Shown here: piece after piece, positions 1 through 8,569 of the stretch | Position numbering within the stretch: position 1 is the first letter of the stretch | Layout of the letters: every line of letters begins with the position of its first letter | Source of the DNA: Clostridia bacterium | GTDB taxonomy: Bacteria; Bacillota; Clostridia; Christensenellales; Aristaeellaceae | Direction: 5' to 3' | DNA length: 64,000 nt | Assembly: GCA_017547805.1 (NCBI GenBank) | Contig: JAFYOR010000027.1 | Location: 31,238-95,237, forward strand | Program-made: the position numbers and the translations under genes | Notes under the pieces: model-generated | Seen by the model: only the letters and a program-made list of their open reading frames with translations | Told to the model about the DNA's origin: nothing | Database searches by the model: none

Positions 1-44
1 TGAGGTCTTCGCCTGCTCATATTCTCCAACCATCTGAAAATCAC

Positions 45-76
45 AAGGGCTGCAAAGCACACGCTTTGCAGCCCTT
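45..76 (-). terminator. Intrinsic terminator of the glycosyltransferase operon
   Basis: A 14 bp perfect stem (AAGGGCTGCAAAGC / GCTTTGCAGCCCTT) with an ACAC loop lies just beyond the stop codon of the first minus-strand gene. The run downstream on the minus strand is not a clean U-tract, so termination efficiency is uncertain, but placement at the end of a six-gene minus-strand series fits a terminator. Confidence 0.7.
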
Positions 77-87
77 AATTTGTCTTA

Positions 88-1602
88 TTACTTTGTTTTC
101 CGGATTCCCCGGACCTCCAGCAGCGCCGCTGCCAGCAGCAGAAGCATCTGATAGGAGAAGAAATACCGCGCGCGCGTTTCCCACATGCACAGCACGAGGA
201 AAATGCCCAGCAGCGCGATGAACACCGCCGCGCCGCGCGTATCGCGCCGGAAAATCGCCTGAAGGCAGGCGGCGCAGGCAAGCAGCATCTGCGCGGTGAA
301 CAGCGCCGTCGTCAGGTGATAGTAGGCTTTATATCCGTCTCCCCACTCAAAGATCAGCCATTTGACGGGATGATCGACCTGCGGCCTGTCGCCCTGTATG
401 ATCTCATGCAGCACAAACGTGCCGTTGCCGAAGGTGGAAAGCAGCTTGCGCGACATCATGTGAATCAGCCGGCTGGGATAGCGCAGATAGTAGATGCGGT
501 CGATGACCTCGGTCAGCAGCGCTTCCTTTCTTTCCTGAGGATCCTCAAAGGAGGTGGAAAAGATCAGCCACTTGCCGTAGCCGTACTGGCCGTAGCCCTC
601 GTCCACCTGAACGGGCAGACCCATGGCGATGTGATGAAGGCGGGGCAGCTCGTTTTTTGCGATATCCTCCTCGCTCAGGTGCTTGTGCGTCTCCCAATCC
701 ATCAGCGCGCCGCCCGCGGCAAACACCGCGCAAAGCATCACGCCCGCCAGCATGAAAACCGCGACGCGCTTTTTGAACAGGAGCACGATCATGCAGGCAA
801 TCGCCGCCACGACGCAGGTGAAGCGGATCTGCGCGCCGACAAACGTACACAGCGCGAAAAGCAGCGCAAAGAGCAGCTTTTCCCGCCGGGTTTTCGCCTC
901 CCCGATGCGCAGGGCGAGGTAGATGGTCATCGTGGGAAACGCGAGGGCAAAGACGTCGGTATACATCTCCGCCGGGCAGTAAAGGAAGGGCAGGCAGGAA
1001 GCAAAGAGGATCAGCATCCGCGTCTGCGCCTTCACGCCGCCGATACGCCGCGCGATGCGCGCGCCGCACAAAAGACCCAGCGTAAAGAGCAGCGCGGCGA
1101 CCACAACCACCGGCATGAACCGGTCCGCAATCCCCAGCGCACCGGACAGCCTGAAAATCGCCGCAAGCAGGTATACCAGACCGAGATTGAACGGATAGCG
1201 CGTGAAGTAAATGAATGAGCGTTCGTTATTGCCGAATGTGCCCGTATCGACAATCAGCTTCGCCGCCGTGTGGCACTGCTCCGCATCGGTTGCCGGTTCA
1301 AAGCGAAGCGCAGATGCAAGGATGAGCTGCACGGCGAAATAAAACGCCGCAGCAGCCACCAGCGTTTTCTTTTCATGCCTTGCAAAAAACGCCTCGCGTC
1401 TGTCCGCCTGATACAGCAAAAAGCACAGCAAAGCCGTCAGCGCCGCCGTCAGCACAACCAGCGCCGCGCGGCTTCGGTTATACAGCTCAAACGGCGCAAA
1501 AAGCGTGTTGCCCGCAGTGAACAGATAGCAGGGAATCATCAACCCCATGCCGATGAGCAGGAAAAGCTGAAGCAGGGATATTCCCCTTTTCTTTTCAGTC
1601 AT
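88..1602 (-). CDS. GT-C type membrane glycosyltransferase
   Basis: A 504-residue polytopic membrane protein with about 11-12 hydrophobic segments. It resembles the GT-C (PMT/ArnT, GT39-like) fold: an N-terminal membrane helix, then an extracytoplasmic loop with acidic residues (FEPATDAEQ, around residue 100) followed by alternating helices. Such enzymes transfer a sugar from a polyprenyl-phosphate donor to protein or wall polymer on the outer face of the membrane. I chose the ATG at 1602 (MTEKKRG) because AGGAGAAAC precedes it; it overlaps the upstream gene by 8 bp, showing translational coupling. Donor and acceptor cannot be read from sequence. A GT2 donor synthase in the same operon supports the role. 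Confidence 0.72.
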   Translation of the reverse strand: MTEKKRGISLLQLFLLIGMGLMIPCYLFTAGNTLFAPFELYNRSRAALVVLTAALTALLCFLLYQADRREAFFARHEKKTLVAAAAFYFAVQLILASALRFEPATDAEQCHTAAKLIVDTGTFGNNERSFIYFTRYPFNLGLVYLLAAIFRLSGALGIADRFMPVVVVAALLFTLGLLCGARIARRIGGVKAQTRMLILFASCLPFLYCPAEMYTDVFALAFPTMTIYLALRIGEAKTRREKLLFALLFALCTFVGAQIRFTCVVAAIACMIVLLFKKRVAVFMLAGVMLCAVFAAGGALMDWETHKHLSEEDIAKNELPRLHHIAMGLPVQVDEGYGQYGYGKWLIFSTSFEDPQERKEALLTEVIDRIYYLRYPSRLIHMMSRKLLSTFGNGTFVLHEIIQGDRPQVDHPVKWLIFEWGDGYKAYYHLTTALFTAQMLLACAACLQAIFRRDTRGAAVFIALLGIFLVLCMWETRARYFFSYQMLLLLAAALLEVRGIRKTK

Positions 1603-3106
1603 GTTTCTCCTCTTTTCGTCTGAGCAGCTGATATTCGCCTCTTGCATCGACAAACTCGTAATCCGTTTCAAAGATTTCCGCAACGCGCGCGTCATACGGC
1701 GGACCGAACTCGCGGTTGTAGTAGATCACCAGCCACTTGGGCGGATCGCTTTCAAGGGTTTTAACGATTTCATCCATCACCGCAGGATCCGCCTGCGCGA
1801 GGATCTCCTGCAGAAAATAAAAACGCAGATACGGCATCGCCCTGGCGGCGACGTACCATTTGGGCTCCGTGCGGTAAGCAAGCAGCTCATCGCGTTCCTC
1901 CATGGGCACATGGGCAAGCAGCTCCTGCGTCTGCTTTTCAAGGGTTGTGTACACCTCATGCGCCTGACGGCGCTCATTGTTTTCGATTATTCCGAAATGG
2001 ACAAGCTGAACGGCGCACGCCGCGCACAGCACAAGCGCCGCCGCGCACAGCACAGACCGCTTCATCCCCCGGATCGACGCAAAGAGCATCGCCGTGCCCA
2101 GCGCGCACAGCGGCGCGCCAAGCATCAGATAATGGGAATAAAACTTGTGGGAAATGAACGCCGCAAAACCGCCAGCCGCCGCGCCGAAGATCATCATCAG
2201 TGCGACAACCGGTCTGCGCTTTTTAATGGCATACGCCATGCCGCCGGCGCAGGCAAGCGCCGCCATGAACATCGCCCGCCAGCCGTAGCGATCATGCAGC
2301 AGCATCCCAACGCGGCTGCCGCCATCGGTTTCCGCGTACATCATGTTGTGAACAAACGCGCCGTACACCGCTTCCCCAAGCGCGCCCTGCGCAAGCAGCC
2401 AGAGCGCCACCGGCAGCGCAGCCGCCGCGCAGCCGGCAAGGAAGCCAGCCGCGCACACACCCAGCTGCGCAAAATGCTTTTTTGCAAGCAGCAGAAGCGC
2501 GGCGCCCAGCAGCATGCCCGCCATGGGCAGCATGTTGTTGGCGCGAATGAGGAAGGAAATCATCAGCAGCGCGCCATAGAGCAGGGAAGGCAGGAAATAC
2601 GCCTTTGCTTCCTTCACCAGCTCATCCCGGTCAAAGACGCGCATAAGCAGCAGCGCGCCCAGCAGCGTCAGGAGGTTTGAATATCCTTCGCAGTAGTTGC
2701 CGCCGTCAATTACAGGCGCGATCACGGTAAGGAAGATCATCTGCGCCGGAAGCGACGCGGCGTTCATCCGCCGGGCCGCCGCGCCGATGCACACAAGGCT
2801 GCCCCAGATGAACAGCGTTTCCAGCACAAACACGCCCGTCGTTGAATAGCCTCCGGTGAAAAGCTGCGCCAGCATTTCAAGGAAGAAGAGCAGCGGCCCC
2901 TTGTGATCAAAAACCTGCGTGTAAGGCGCGTATCCGTTCTTGAGCGCCGTGCCCATCGTCAGGTAGATCGCATTATCGCTTCCGATGGCTGGCCCCAGCG
3001 GCGAGTTGCTGCCAAGAAAGAACAAGGCAAACAGCACCGCCAGCAAAAGCGCTCCGGCAGCCAAGAGGGTTTTCTTCATCAGATTGTTCCTGAACATGCA
3101 CTTCAT
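1595..3106 (-). CDS. GT-C type membrane glycosyltransferase (GT39-like)
   Basis: A 503-residue integral membrane protein. After a first transmembrane helix (about residues 12-30) comes a loop with GSDNAIYLTMG and FDHKGPLLFF, the acidic and K-G-P pattern typical of ArnT/PMT-like glycosyltransferases; roughly ten further hydrophobic helices and a soluble C-terminal tail follow. Start at 3106 is supported by GGAGAAA seven bases upstream. It lies 16 bp downstream of the GT2 gene and overlaps the next gene, so the three are co-transcribed. Paralogous with the neighbouring 504-residue protein. Acceptor unknown. Confidence 0.75.
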   Translation of the reverse strand: MKCMFRNNLMKKTLLAAGALLLAVLFALFFLGSNSPLGPAIGSDNAIYLTMGTALKNGYAPYTQVFDHKGPLLFFLEMLAQLFTGGYSTTGVFVLETLFIWGSLVCIGAAARRMNAASLPAQMIFLTVIAPVIDGGNYCEGYSNLLTLLGALLLMRVFDRDELVKEAKAYFLPSLLYGALLMISFLIRANNMLPMAGMLLGAALLLLAKKHFAQLGVCAAGFLAGCAAAALPVALWLLAQGALGEAVYGAFVHNMMYAETDGGSRVGMLLHDRYGWRAMFMAALACAGGMAYAIKKRRPVVALMMIFGAAAGGFAAFISHKFYSHYLMLGAPLCALGTAMLFASIRGMKRSVLCAAALVLCAACAVQLVHFGIIENNERRQAHEVYTTLEKQTQELLAHVPMEERDELLAYRTEPKWYVAARAMPYLRFYFLQEILAQADPAVMDEIVKTLESDPPKWLVIYYNREFGPPYDARVAEIFETDYEFVDARGEYQLLRRKEEKHD

Positions 3107-3121
3107 TATCGGGTTTCTCCG

Positions 3122-4072
3122 TTATTCTGACGCCTTGCGATCAAGCATTTCCTTCATCAGCGCAATCATGTTGGACTGCACCTCAAAATTCTGGCGCGCT
3201 TTCTTGCATTCGTTTTCAAGCGCCATGCCGTTCATGACGCACTGAATCGCCGTCAATACCATAAAGCAGCCGACAATCAGCGACGGGAAGCGCGGCACAA
3301 GGCCCGTGGCAAAATATTCCACAAAAACGGGCACAAGGAAAAGGAGCGAAAGCAGCGTGAGCGCCGCCGCAATCACGCCGAAGAACAGCATGGGCTTATA
3401 GTTCTTGCAGAGCATGAAGATGGTTTTGATCACCTTCATGCCGTCGGAAATGGTGTTCAGCTTGGATTCGCTGCCCACCGGGCGGTCGCGATAATCCACC
3501 GGCACGGCCTTGAGCAGGAGCTTTTTATCCAGCGCGTGGATGGACATCTCCGTCTCGATTTCAAAGCCGGAGGACACCACCGGGAAGGACTTGACGAACT
3601 GGAAGGAAAACGCGCGGTAGCCGGTCATGATGTCGGTGATGTCGCCGCTGAAAATCAGGTTGACCAACTTACGGACCGTCACGTTGCCGACATTGTGGAA
3701 CGGGCGCTTGTTTTCCGTGAAATACGTCGAGGAAAGCCGATCGCCGATGACCATATCCACGTGCTGATTAAGCACCATGTCCACCATCGCGCGCGCGTTT
3801 TCCGCGGGATAGGTGTCGTCGCCGTCGATCATCAGGTAGCAGTCCGCATTGATCTGGCGAAACATGGAACGGATGACGTTGCCCTTGCCCTGCTTGTATT
3901 CATAGCGGACGATCGCACCGGCCTGCCGGGCGATTTCGTCGGTTCCGTCCGAGGAATTGTTGTCGTATACGTAAATATCCGCTTCGGGAAGCGCCTCTTT
4001 ATAATCCCTGACGACCTTGGCAATGGTCTTCGCCTCGTTATAGCAGGGAATCAGAACAGCAACTTTACTCAT
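3122..4072 (-). CDS. GT2 family polyprenyl-phosphate glycosyltransferase
   Basis: A 316-residue GT-A glycosyltransferase of the dolichyl-phosphate mannosyltransferase class. Visible features are the N-terminal VLIPCYNEAKTI strand, the metal-binding DGDDTYP motif near residue 90, and two C-terminal transmembrane helices (about residues 220-290). Family members move a sugar from a nucleotide donor to a lipid-phosphate carrier on the cytoplasmic side. The start at 4072 (MSKVAVLIP) follows AGGAGAAAAAAG; an upstream in-frame ATG lacks a ribosome site. In this operon it would supply the lipid-linked sugar used by the two GT-C proteins downstream, an inference from context. Confidence 0.85.
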   Translation of the reverse strand: MSKVAVLIPCYNEAKTIAKVVRDYKEALPEADIYVYDNNSSDGTDEIARQAGAIVRYEYKQGKGNVIRSMFRQINADCYLMIDGDDTYPAENARAMVDMVLNQHVDMVIGDRLSSTYFTENKRPFHNVGNVTVRKLVNLIFSGDITDIMTGYRAFSFQFVKSFPVVSSGFEIETEMSIHALDKKLLLKAVPVDYRDRPVGSESKLNTISDGMKVIKTIFMLCKNYKPMLFFGVIAAALTLLSLLFLVPVFVEYFATGLVPRFPSLIVGCFMVLTAIQCVMNGMALENECKKARQNFEVQSNMIALMKEMLDRKASE

Positions 4073-4090
4073 CTTTTTTCTCCTTGGCAC

Positions 4091-5068
4091 TTACTCACAA
4101 TCCGGAATCACGACGTCGGGAAAGTATTCTGTGACAAACGGCACGTGCCTGACCTGAAACGCACGGCCGTTGAGGGGCGCAAGACAGCCTGCGTCGCCTT
4201 CAAAATCAAACATCAGCCGGTATGCGCACAGCGCCTGACCGTTTACGCGTCCGTGTTTTTCGTTTTCCTTCGCGCTGCCGTACTGGTTGTCACCCAGCAG
4301 CGGATGGCCGATGAAGGCGAACTGCGCGCGGATCTGATGCGTTCTGCCGGTACCCAGCAGGCATTCCGTCAGCGTCAGACCGCCGTTTTCATCCACCACG
4401 CGGTAGTGCGTGATCGTTTCCTTGCTGCCCGGCTCGTTCTTCCTTGAAACCGTCACCTTTTTCTGTTCCGGCTTCTTTGTCAGGAAGTGGCGCAGCGTTC
4501 CCTCAGGGTATTTCATCCTGCCGTGGACGATGCACAGGTAGTACTTCTGCACCTCATGCGTGCGCAGCTTCGCGTCCATCGCCCTTGCTGCCTCCTGCGT
4601 CTTGGCGAGGATGACGATGCCCGCGGTAAAGCGGTCGATGCGGTTGCACAGCGCGGGCGCGAAGTCCTTTTTCGGGTTCCATTCGCCCTTCTGATACAGA
4701 TATGCCTGCGCATAGGTGAGCAGGGTGTGCACCTTCTCCCCCTCGTCCGGATGGCAGATCAGTCCCGCGCGCTTATCCAGCAGCATCACGTGCGCATCCT
4801 CGTAGAGGATGGTCAGCTTCGGGCGGATTCTTGAATAAAACGGATCTTCTTTTTCGATTTCCTCAAAGAAGGCATCTTCGACGTAGATATCCACCCGCTG
4901 TCCGACAGCAAGAACGCTGTCCTCCTTCGCCTTCTTTCCGTCGATCTTCACGCGCCCAAGGCGCAGAAACCGGCGGATATCGCCCATGCCTGCCGAGGGC
5001 AGGGTCTTCTGAAGAAAGCGGATGATCTTTCTTCCGTCGTTTTCCTTCGTGATTTCAAACGTCTTCAC
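4091..5068 (-). CDS. RluA-family pseudouridine synthase
   Basis: A 325-residue enzyme with an N-terminal S4 RNA-binding domain (about residues 12-70) and a catalytic domain carrying the RluA-type motif NRIDRFTAGIVILAKT, whose Asp is the nucleophile that isomerises uridine in rRNA or tRNA. LGTGRTHQIRAQFA is the second conserved block. It begins with a GTG codon that overlaps the stop of the HAD gene (GTGA), after GGGAGAGG. Which uridine is modified (RluC, RluD or another specificity) cannot be assigned from this sequence. Confidence 0.88.
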   Translation of the reverse strand: MKTFEITKENDGRKIIRFLQKTLPSAGMGDIRRFLRLGRVKIDGKKAKEDSVLAVGQRVDIYVEDAFFEEIEKEDPFYSRIRPKLTILYEDAHVMLLDKRAGLICHPDEGEKVHTLLTYAQAYLYQKGEWNPKKDFAPALCNRIDRFTAGIVILAKTQEAARAMDAKLRTHEVQKYYLCIVHGRMKYPEGTLRHFLTKKPEQKKVTVSRKNEPGSKETITHYRVVDENGGLTLTECLLGTGRTHQIRAQFAFIGHPLLGDNQYGSAKENEKHGRVNGQALCAYRLMFDFEGDAGCLAPLNGRAFQVRHVPFVTEYFPDVVIPDCE

Positions 5069-5862
5069 AGCGAAAACCTCTCCCGGATCACACGCATCAC
5101 GCCGTCCTCGTCGTTGGAGGGCGCGGTATACTTCGCCATTTCAAGCAGCAGCGGATGGGAATTGGCCATCGCGTAGCTTTCCCCCACGCTTTCAAGCAGC
5201 TCGTAGTCGTTGAGATAATCTCCAAACGCCATGCATTCCTCCGGCGCGATGCCCAGCATCTGCTGCAGTCGGCGCATGGCCGTTCCCTTGTTGACACCCA
5301 TCTTCATCACGTCCACCCAGTTCTGACCGGAAAGGATGACGGACAGGCGGCTGCCGAGCTTTTCATTGAGCACCGGCAGCTCGTGCGTCTGCGCGTCGCC
5401 CCTGTCATAGAAGGCCACCTTGCACACATCCGTATACGCGCAATGCGCCGTGTGGTCCTCAACGACGCGCGAGCTGGGATAATGAATCTGCGTTTCCCGG
5501 ATAAACGCCGGATCGGCCGTCGCCTCAAACAGCCCTTCCGACGCGCGGCAGACGACGGGAAACACGCCGTCAAGCGCGCGGCATGCCGTCACGGTATCCA
5601 GCAGATCGGCGGCGTCCATGGGATCGATGAGCACCTGCTCATCGCGGTACATGACGAGCGCGCCGTTTTCGCAGATGAAATAGATATAGGGAACCAGCGC
5701 TTCAAGATCCCGGCGAAGCGCGGCGTACTGTCTGCCGCTGGCCACGGCGAACAGGATTCCCCGTTCATAAAGCGACCGGATTTCATCCGCAAATCCCTCC
5801 GGCAGACGCTTCCTGCTGTCAAGCAGCGTGCCGTCCATGTCGCTGGCGATGAGTCTGATCAT
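5065..5862 (-). CDS. Cof-type HAD superfamily phosphatase
   Basis: A 265-residue haloacid-dehalogenase hydrolase. Motif I is SDMDGTLLDS at the N-terminus (nucleophilic and acid/base Asp), the C2-type cap lies in the middle, and motif IV is GDYLNDYELL near residue 210. Family members dephosphorylate sugar phosphates or flavin nucleotides; the substrate is not predictable here. Start at 5862 follows GAGGAAC. It overlaps the RluA gene by 4 bp. A 76 bp repeat (also found upstream of sdaAB) occupies its 5' flank. Confidence 0.85.
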   Translation of the reverse strand: MIRLIASDMDGTLLDSRKRLPEGFADEIRSLYERGILFAVASGRQYAALRRDLEALVPYIYFICENGALVMYRDEQVLIDPMDAADLLDTVTACRALDGVFPVVCRASEGLFEATADPAFIRETQIHYPSSRVVEDHTAHCAYTDVCKVAFYDRGDAQTHELPVLNEKLGSRLSVILSGQNWVDVMKMGVNKGTAMRRLQQMLGIAPEECMAFGDYLNDYELLESVGESYAMANSHPLLLEMAKYTAPSNDEDGVMRVIRERFSL

Positions 5863-5880
5863 GGTTTGTTCCTCATTTGT

Positions 5881-5956
5881 TATGTAAATCTTATCTCAGA
5901 ATATCGGCCCCGTGCGCGAAAGACGAAGATTTGCTGTGCTTTGTCGGTAATGCCGC
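5881..5956 (-). repeat. 76 bp dispersed repeat, copy A
   Basis: Read on the minus strand this contains GGCATTACCGACAAAGC, GCGCACGGGGCCGATATTCT and TTTACAT in the same order and spacing as 14434-14510 on the plus strand. Both copies end 20-35 bp before a start codon (HAD phosphatase here, sdaAB there). Function unknown. Confidence 0.7.
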
Positions 5957-5961
5957 TCTGT

Positions 5962-6543
5962 TTATTCCGTTTTCCACGGACGCTGATCCTCGCGCAGGAT
6001 GCTGTACAGCGCCACGTCGACGAATTTCCCCTTGTTGTAAAGCCGCTGGCGCAGCACGCCTTCTTTGCGCATGCCGCATTTTTCCATCACCCGTCCGGAT
6101 GCGGGATTGTCAAGCTCGTGCTGCGCTTCGATGCGGTTGACGTCCATCGTCTCAAACGTATAATCGATCACCGCGCGCAGTGCCTCGGTGGCGTAGCCCT
6201 TTCCCCAGACCCACTTGGCCAGAGAATAGCCGACCTCCACGCTGGCGTTGTTTTCGCTGTGATCCATATAGCCGATGGTGCCCACGAGCCGTCCGCTTTC
6301 CCTGTCGATGATGCCCCAGCTGGAGGGCAGGTCGTCGCGGTAGCGCCGGTTCATGTAGCGGATATATTCCTTCGCTTCGCTGATGTGCTTCTGCGCATCC
6401 CAGAGAACGTGCCGCGCGACGTCAGGATCGCGGCTGTATTCAAAGATATCCTGCGCGTCCTTCATCGTCATGCGGCGCAGGAGCAGCCGTCCGGTTGAAA
6501 TATCCGGCATGCAGAACATGCCGTAAGGATTGCTTCTGAACAT
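5962..6543 (-). CDS. GNAT N-acetyltransferase (RimJ/RimL-like)
   Basis: A 193-residue acetyltransferase. Residues from about 16 (STGRLLLRRMTMKDAQ) through GTIGYMDH, VEVGYSLAKWVWGKGYATEALRA (acetyl-CoA pyrophosphate loop) and ENPASGRVMEKCGMRKEG-like end motif match the Acetyltransf_3 (RimJ/RimL) family, which acetylates protein N-termini or small amines. It starts 14 bp after the stop of a 53-codon gene and has no clear ribosome site of its own, suggesting coupling to that gene; the exact start (6543, or an internal ATG at 6510) is uncertain. Confidence 0.85.
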   Translation of the reverse strand: MFRSNPYGMFCMPDISTGRLLLRRMTMKDAQDIFEYSRDPDVARHVLWDAQKHISEAKEYIRYMNRRYRDDLPSSWGIIDRESGRLVGTIGYMDHSENNASVEVGYSLAKWVWGKGYATEALRAVIDYTFETMDVNRIEAQHELDNPASGRVMEKCGMRKEGVLRQRLYNKGKFVDVALYSILREDQRPWKTE

Positions 6544-6557
6544 ATTTTCTGTGCGCG

Positions 6558-6719
6558 TTACAGCGCGTTTCCTTCCTGATCGATGATTACGCTGGGCGCG
6601 ATGGCTTCCTGCGCGTCCGCATGCGATTCATGAATGCCCTGTGAAATCAGCAGTCCGCCAAGAAAAACGACCATGGCAATCATCAGGATATAAAACGCTT
6701 TGATCATTCTTTCCATCAT
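6558..6719 (-). CDS. Small single-pass membrane protein, 53 residues
   Basis: A 53-codon ORF starting MMERMIKAFYILMI and ending IIDQEGNAL. AAGAAGGTG sits 6 bp before the ATG. Residues 5-25 form one transmembrane helix; the remaining tail is acidic and probably extracytoplasmic. It has its own promoter (TTGTTT at 6768-6773 and TATAAT at 6745-6750, 17 bp spacer, minus strand) and is followed 14 bp later by the GNAT gene. No family recognised. Confidence 0.65.
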   Translation of the reverse strand: MMERMIKAFYILMIAMVVFLGGLLISQGIHESHADAQEAIAPSVIIDQEGNAL

Positions 6720-6765
6720 GGCATTCACCTTCTTTCCCAGTTTTATTATACACGAAGAACGGATA

Positions 6766-6796
6766 AAACAAAAGCCCCCATGAAAAAGAGGGGCTT
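6766..6796 (-). terminator. Intrinsic terminator, minus strand
   Basis: AAGCCCC / GGGGCTT stem with an A-rich loop, followed on the minus strand by TTTTGTTTTA. It ends transcription from the rRNA methyltransferase side; its U-tract overlaps the -35 of the promoter for the 53-codon gene. Confidence 0.7.
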
Positions 6797-6824
6797 GTTT
6801 GTCAAAAAGCCTGCATCAAACCAG

Positions 6825-7035
6825 TGGAGACCTCATCCGTCAGCCCTGCGGGCTGCCACCTTCCCCAAAGGGGAAGGCTTATTTTGTTTCTTACCCTGAA
6901 TGTATATGAAAACACAAACTTGTCTGAAACCGATACAAGTGGAAAAACAGACAGGCGGAGCATACGGAAACACAGCCTTCCCCTTTGGGGAAGGTGGATC
7001 GCCGTCAGGCGAGACGGATGAGGTCCACCCGCAGG
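6825..7035. repeat. MITE-like inverted-repeat element (CCTTCCCC family)
   Basis: Ends are imperfect inverted repeats: GACCTCATCCGTC...CACCTTCCCC...GGGGAAGGCTT on the left and the complementary AGCCTTCCCC...GGGGAAGGTGG...GACGGATGAGGTC on the right, around an AT-rich core of about 100 bp. A related element with one similar end lies at 12360-12510. No transposase in the window. It fills the 335 bp gap between the 53-codon gene and the methyltransferase gene. Confidence 0.75.
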
Positions 7036-7054
7036 CGACGAACTTGCACGACTA

Positions 7055-8425
7055 TTATCTTCTTCTCAATCCCTTGGGATAGTGGTTCTTCATGATCCCG
7101 CCGGCCTGCTTGCCCCAGCCAAGCGGCACGCCCCGATGGCAAAGCAGCGTATAGCCCGCAGGAAGATCGCCAAGCTCGAGCGCCTCGCCCGCCTGATAGG
7201 CAAGCGCCTGCTCATGGTCAAGCTCCGCGCTGCGCGCAGCCTCCTGCGGCGCAAGCGCCATCGCCAGCGCATGATCGGGTTCAAAGCGCTTGCCCTCGCT
7301 GCGGGCCAGCAACAGCCCCGTGCGCAGCACGCGCAGGCCGGAAAGCCGCTGCGCGTCGATCCCCTGCGGCATCGCCCAGAGACTGTCTCCGGCAGCATGC
7401 ACGCTGCCAGGTGTCACACCCGGCGCAAGCACATCCGGCAGCTGCGGCGCGGGCGGGGTCTTTGCCGCACGCTGGAGCATCCGGCTGTTTTTGCGCGCGC
7501 GCTTTTCCTGCGGCGCGTTTTCCACAGCCGCGGGCGCGTCTGTGGATTTCTCAAGCAGGGAGACAAAATGACCCTCGCCGCGGATTTCATGCGGATACAG
7601 ATGAAGATACCCTTTTTCCGCCGCCGGCAGCCCTGCCAGCGCGAAGGGAACGAGCGAAAACTCCGGATGAAGCGCGAGGAAGCGCGCAAGCACGCCCTCG
7701 TTTTCCGTATCGTTGAAGGTGCAGGTGGAATACACCATCCGTCCGCCGGGGGCGAGCATCTTCGCTGCCTCCTCAAGGATTTCCAGTTGGCGGTCGGCGC
7801 AGCCGCGCGGCGAATTTTCCTGCCATTCCTCCCGGGCCTCAATCTGCCGCCGGAACATGCCCTCGCCCGAGCAGGGCGCATCAACCATGATCTTATCAAA
7901 GAAAGCCGGGAAATGCGGCGCAAGCTGCGCGGGATAGGCGCAGGTGACCACAGCGTTCCTCACGCCCATGCGCTCGATATTGCGGGAAAGAATCTGTGCG
8001 CGGGAAGGGATCGGCTCGTTGCACACGATCACGCCCTGTCCCTGCATCTGCGCCGCGAGCTGCGTGCTCTTGCCGCCCGGCGCGGCGCAAAGATCCAGCA
8101 CCCTTTCCCCGGGCTGTGCATCAAGCACGGATGCGGAAGACAGGGCGCTGGGTTCCTGCAGATAATACAGCCCGCCTTCGTGCAGGGGAGAAAGCCCCGG
8201 ACGCGCATCGCCGTCGACGAAATACGCGCCCTTCGCCCACGGCACGGCTTCGCCCAGCCCCTCAATATCGCAGGGCGGCATGCCGTCCGGGCAGCGGAGC
8301 AGATTGATGCGCAGCGCCTTTGTCACAGGCGCGTCAAGCGCGGCAAGATATTTTTCAAATTCCTCGTCGCCAAGAAGGCGCTTCATCTGCTCGATATATG
8401 CCAAAGGCAGGTTGTGGGCTGTCAT
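7055..8425 (-). CDS. rsmF: 16S rRNA m5C methyltransferase, NOL1/NOP2/Sun (RsmF-like)
   Basis: A 456-residue SAM-dependent RNA cytosine-C5 methyltransferase. The N-terminus (about 1-95) is the RsmF-type RNA-binding lobe; the Rossmann core has VLDLCAAPGGKSTQLAAQ (SAM loop), VDAPCSGEGMFRR (motif IV with Cys) and YSTCTF (motif VI catalytic Cys). The C-terminal third contains the RsmF PUA-like extension with GVPLGWGKQAGG and KNHYPKGLRR at the end, which separates it from the shorter RsmB proteins. Start at 8425 follows AGAGGTAC. Single gene, with its terminator beyond a MITE-like repeat. Confidence 0.85.
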   Translation of the reverse strand: MTAHNLPLAYIEQMKRLLGDEEFEKYLAALDAPVTKALRINLLRCPDGMPPCDIEGLGEAVPWAKGAYFVDGDARPGLSPLHEGGLYYLQEPSALSSASVLDAQPGERVLDLCAAPGGKSTQLAAQMQGQGVIVCNEPIPSRAQILSRNIERMGVRNAVVTCAYPAQLAPHFPAFFDKIMVDAPCSGEGMFRRQIEAREEWQENSPRGCADRQLEILEEAAKMLAPGGRMVYSTCTFNDTENEGVLARFLALHPEFSLVPFALAGLPAAEKGYLHLYPHEIRGEGHFVSLLEKSTDAPAAVENAPQEKRARKNSRMLQRAAKTPPAPQLPDVLAPGVTPGSVHAAGDSLWAMPQGIDAQRLSGLRVLRTGLLLARSEGKRFEPDHALAMALAPQEAARSAELDHEQALAYQAGEALELGDLPAGYTLLCHRGVPLGWGKQAGGIMKNHYPKGLRRR

Positions 8426-8517
8426 GTTTGTACCTCTGTTTCATCAAAACTGGGCTGTCAGAATAAGGTTACGAGTTGTATACAAAGTGACGGGCGGATA
8501 TCGGCCGCCCGATTGAA

Positions 8518-8555
8518 CAGGGACTGTCAGTTATCGCCTGACAGCCCCTTCTATT
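8518..8555. terminator. Hairpin downstream of the 132-residue gene
   Basis: GGGACTGTCAG / CTGACAGCCCC hairpin between the minus-strand gene at 8570-8968 and the methyltransferase gene. A near-identical CTGACAG hairpin follows the gene at 34202-34471. Probably a terminator, though the T-run (TTCTATTTTT) is on the plus-strand side. Confidence 0.5.
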
Positions 8556-8569
8556 TTTGATTATGCCGG

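Noticed and set aside
5155-6498. A 447-codon plus-strand open frame
   Set aside because: Covers the HAD and GNAT genes in antisense and runs through the 76 bp repeat; no ribosome site.
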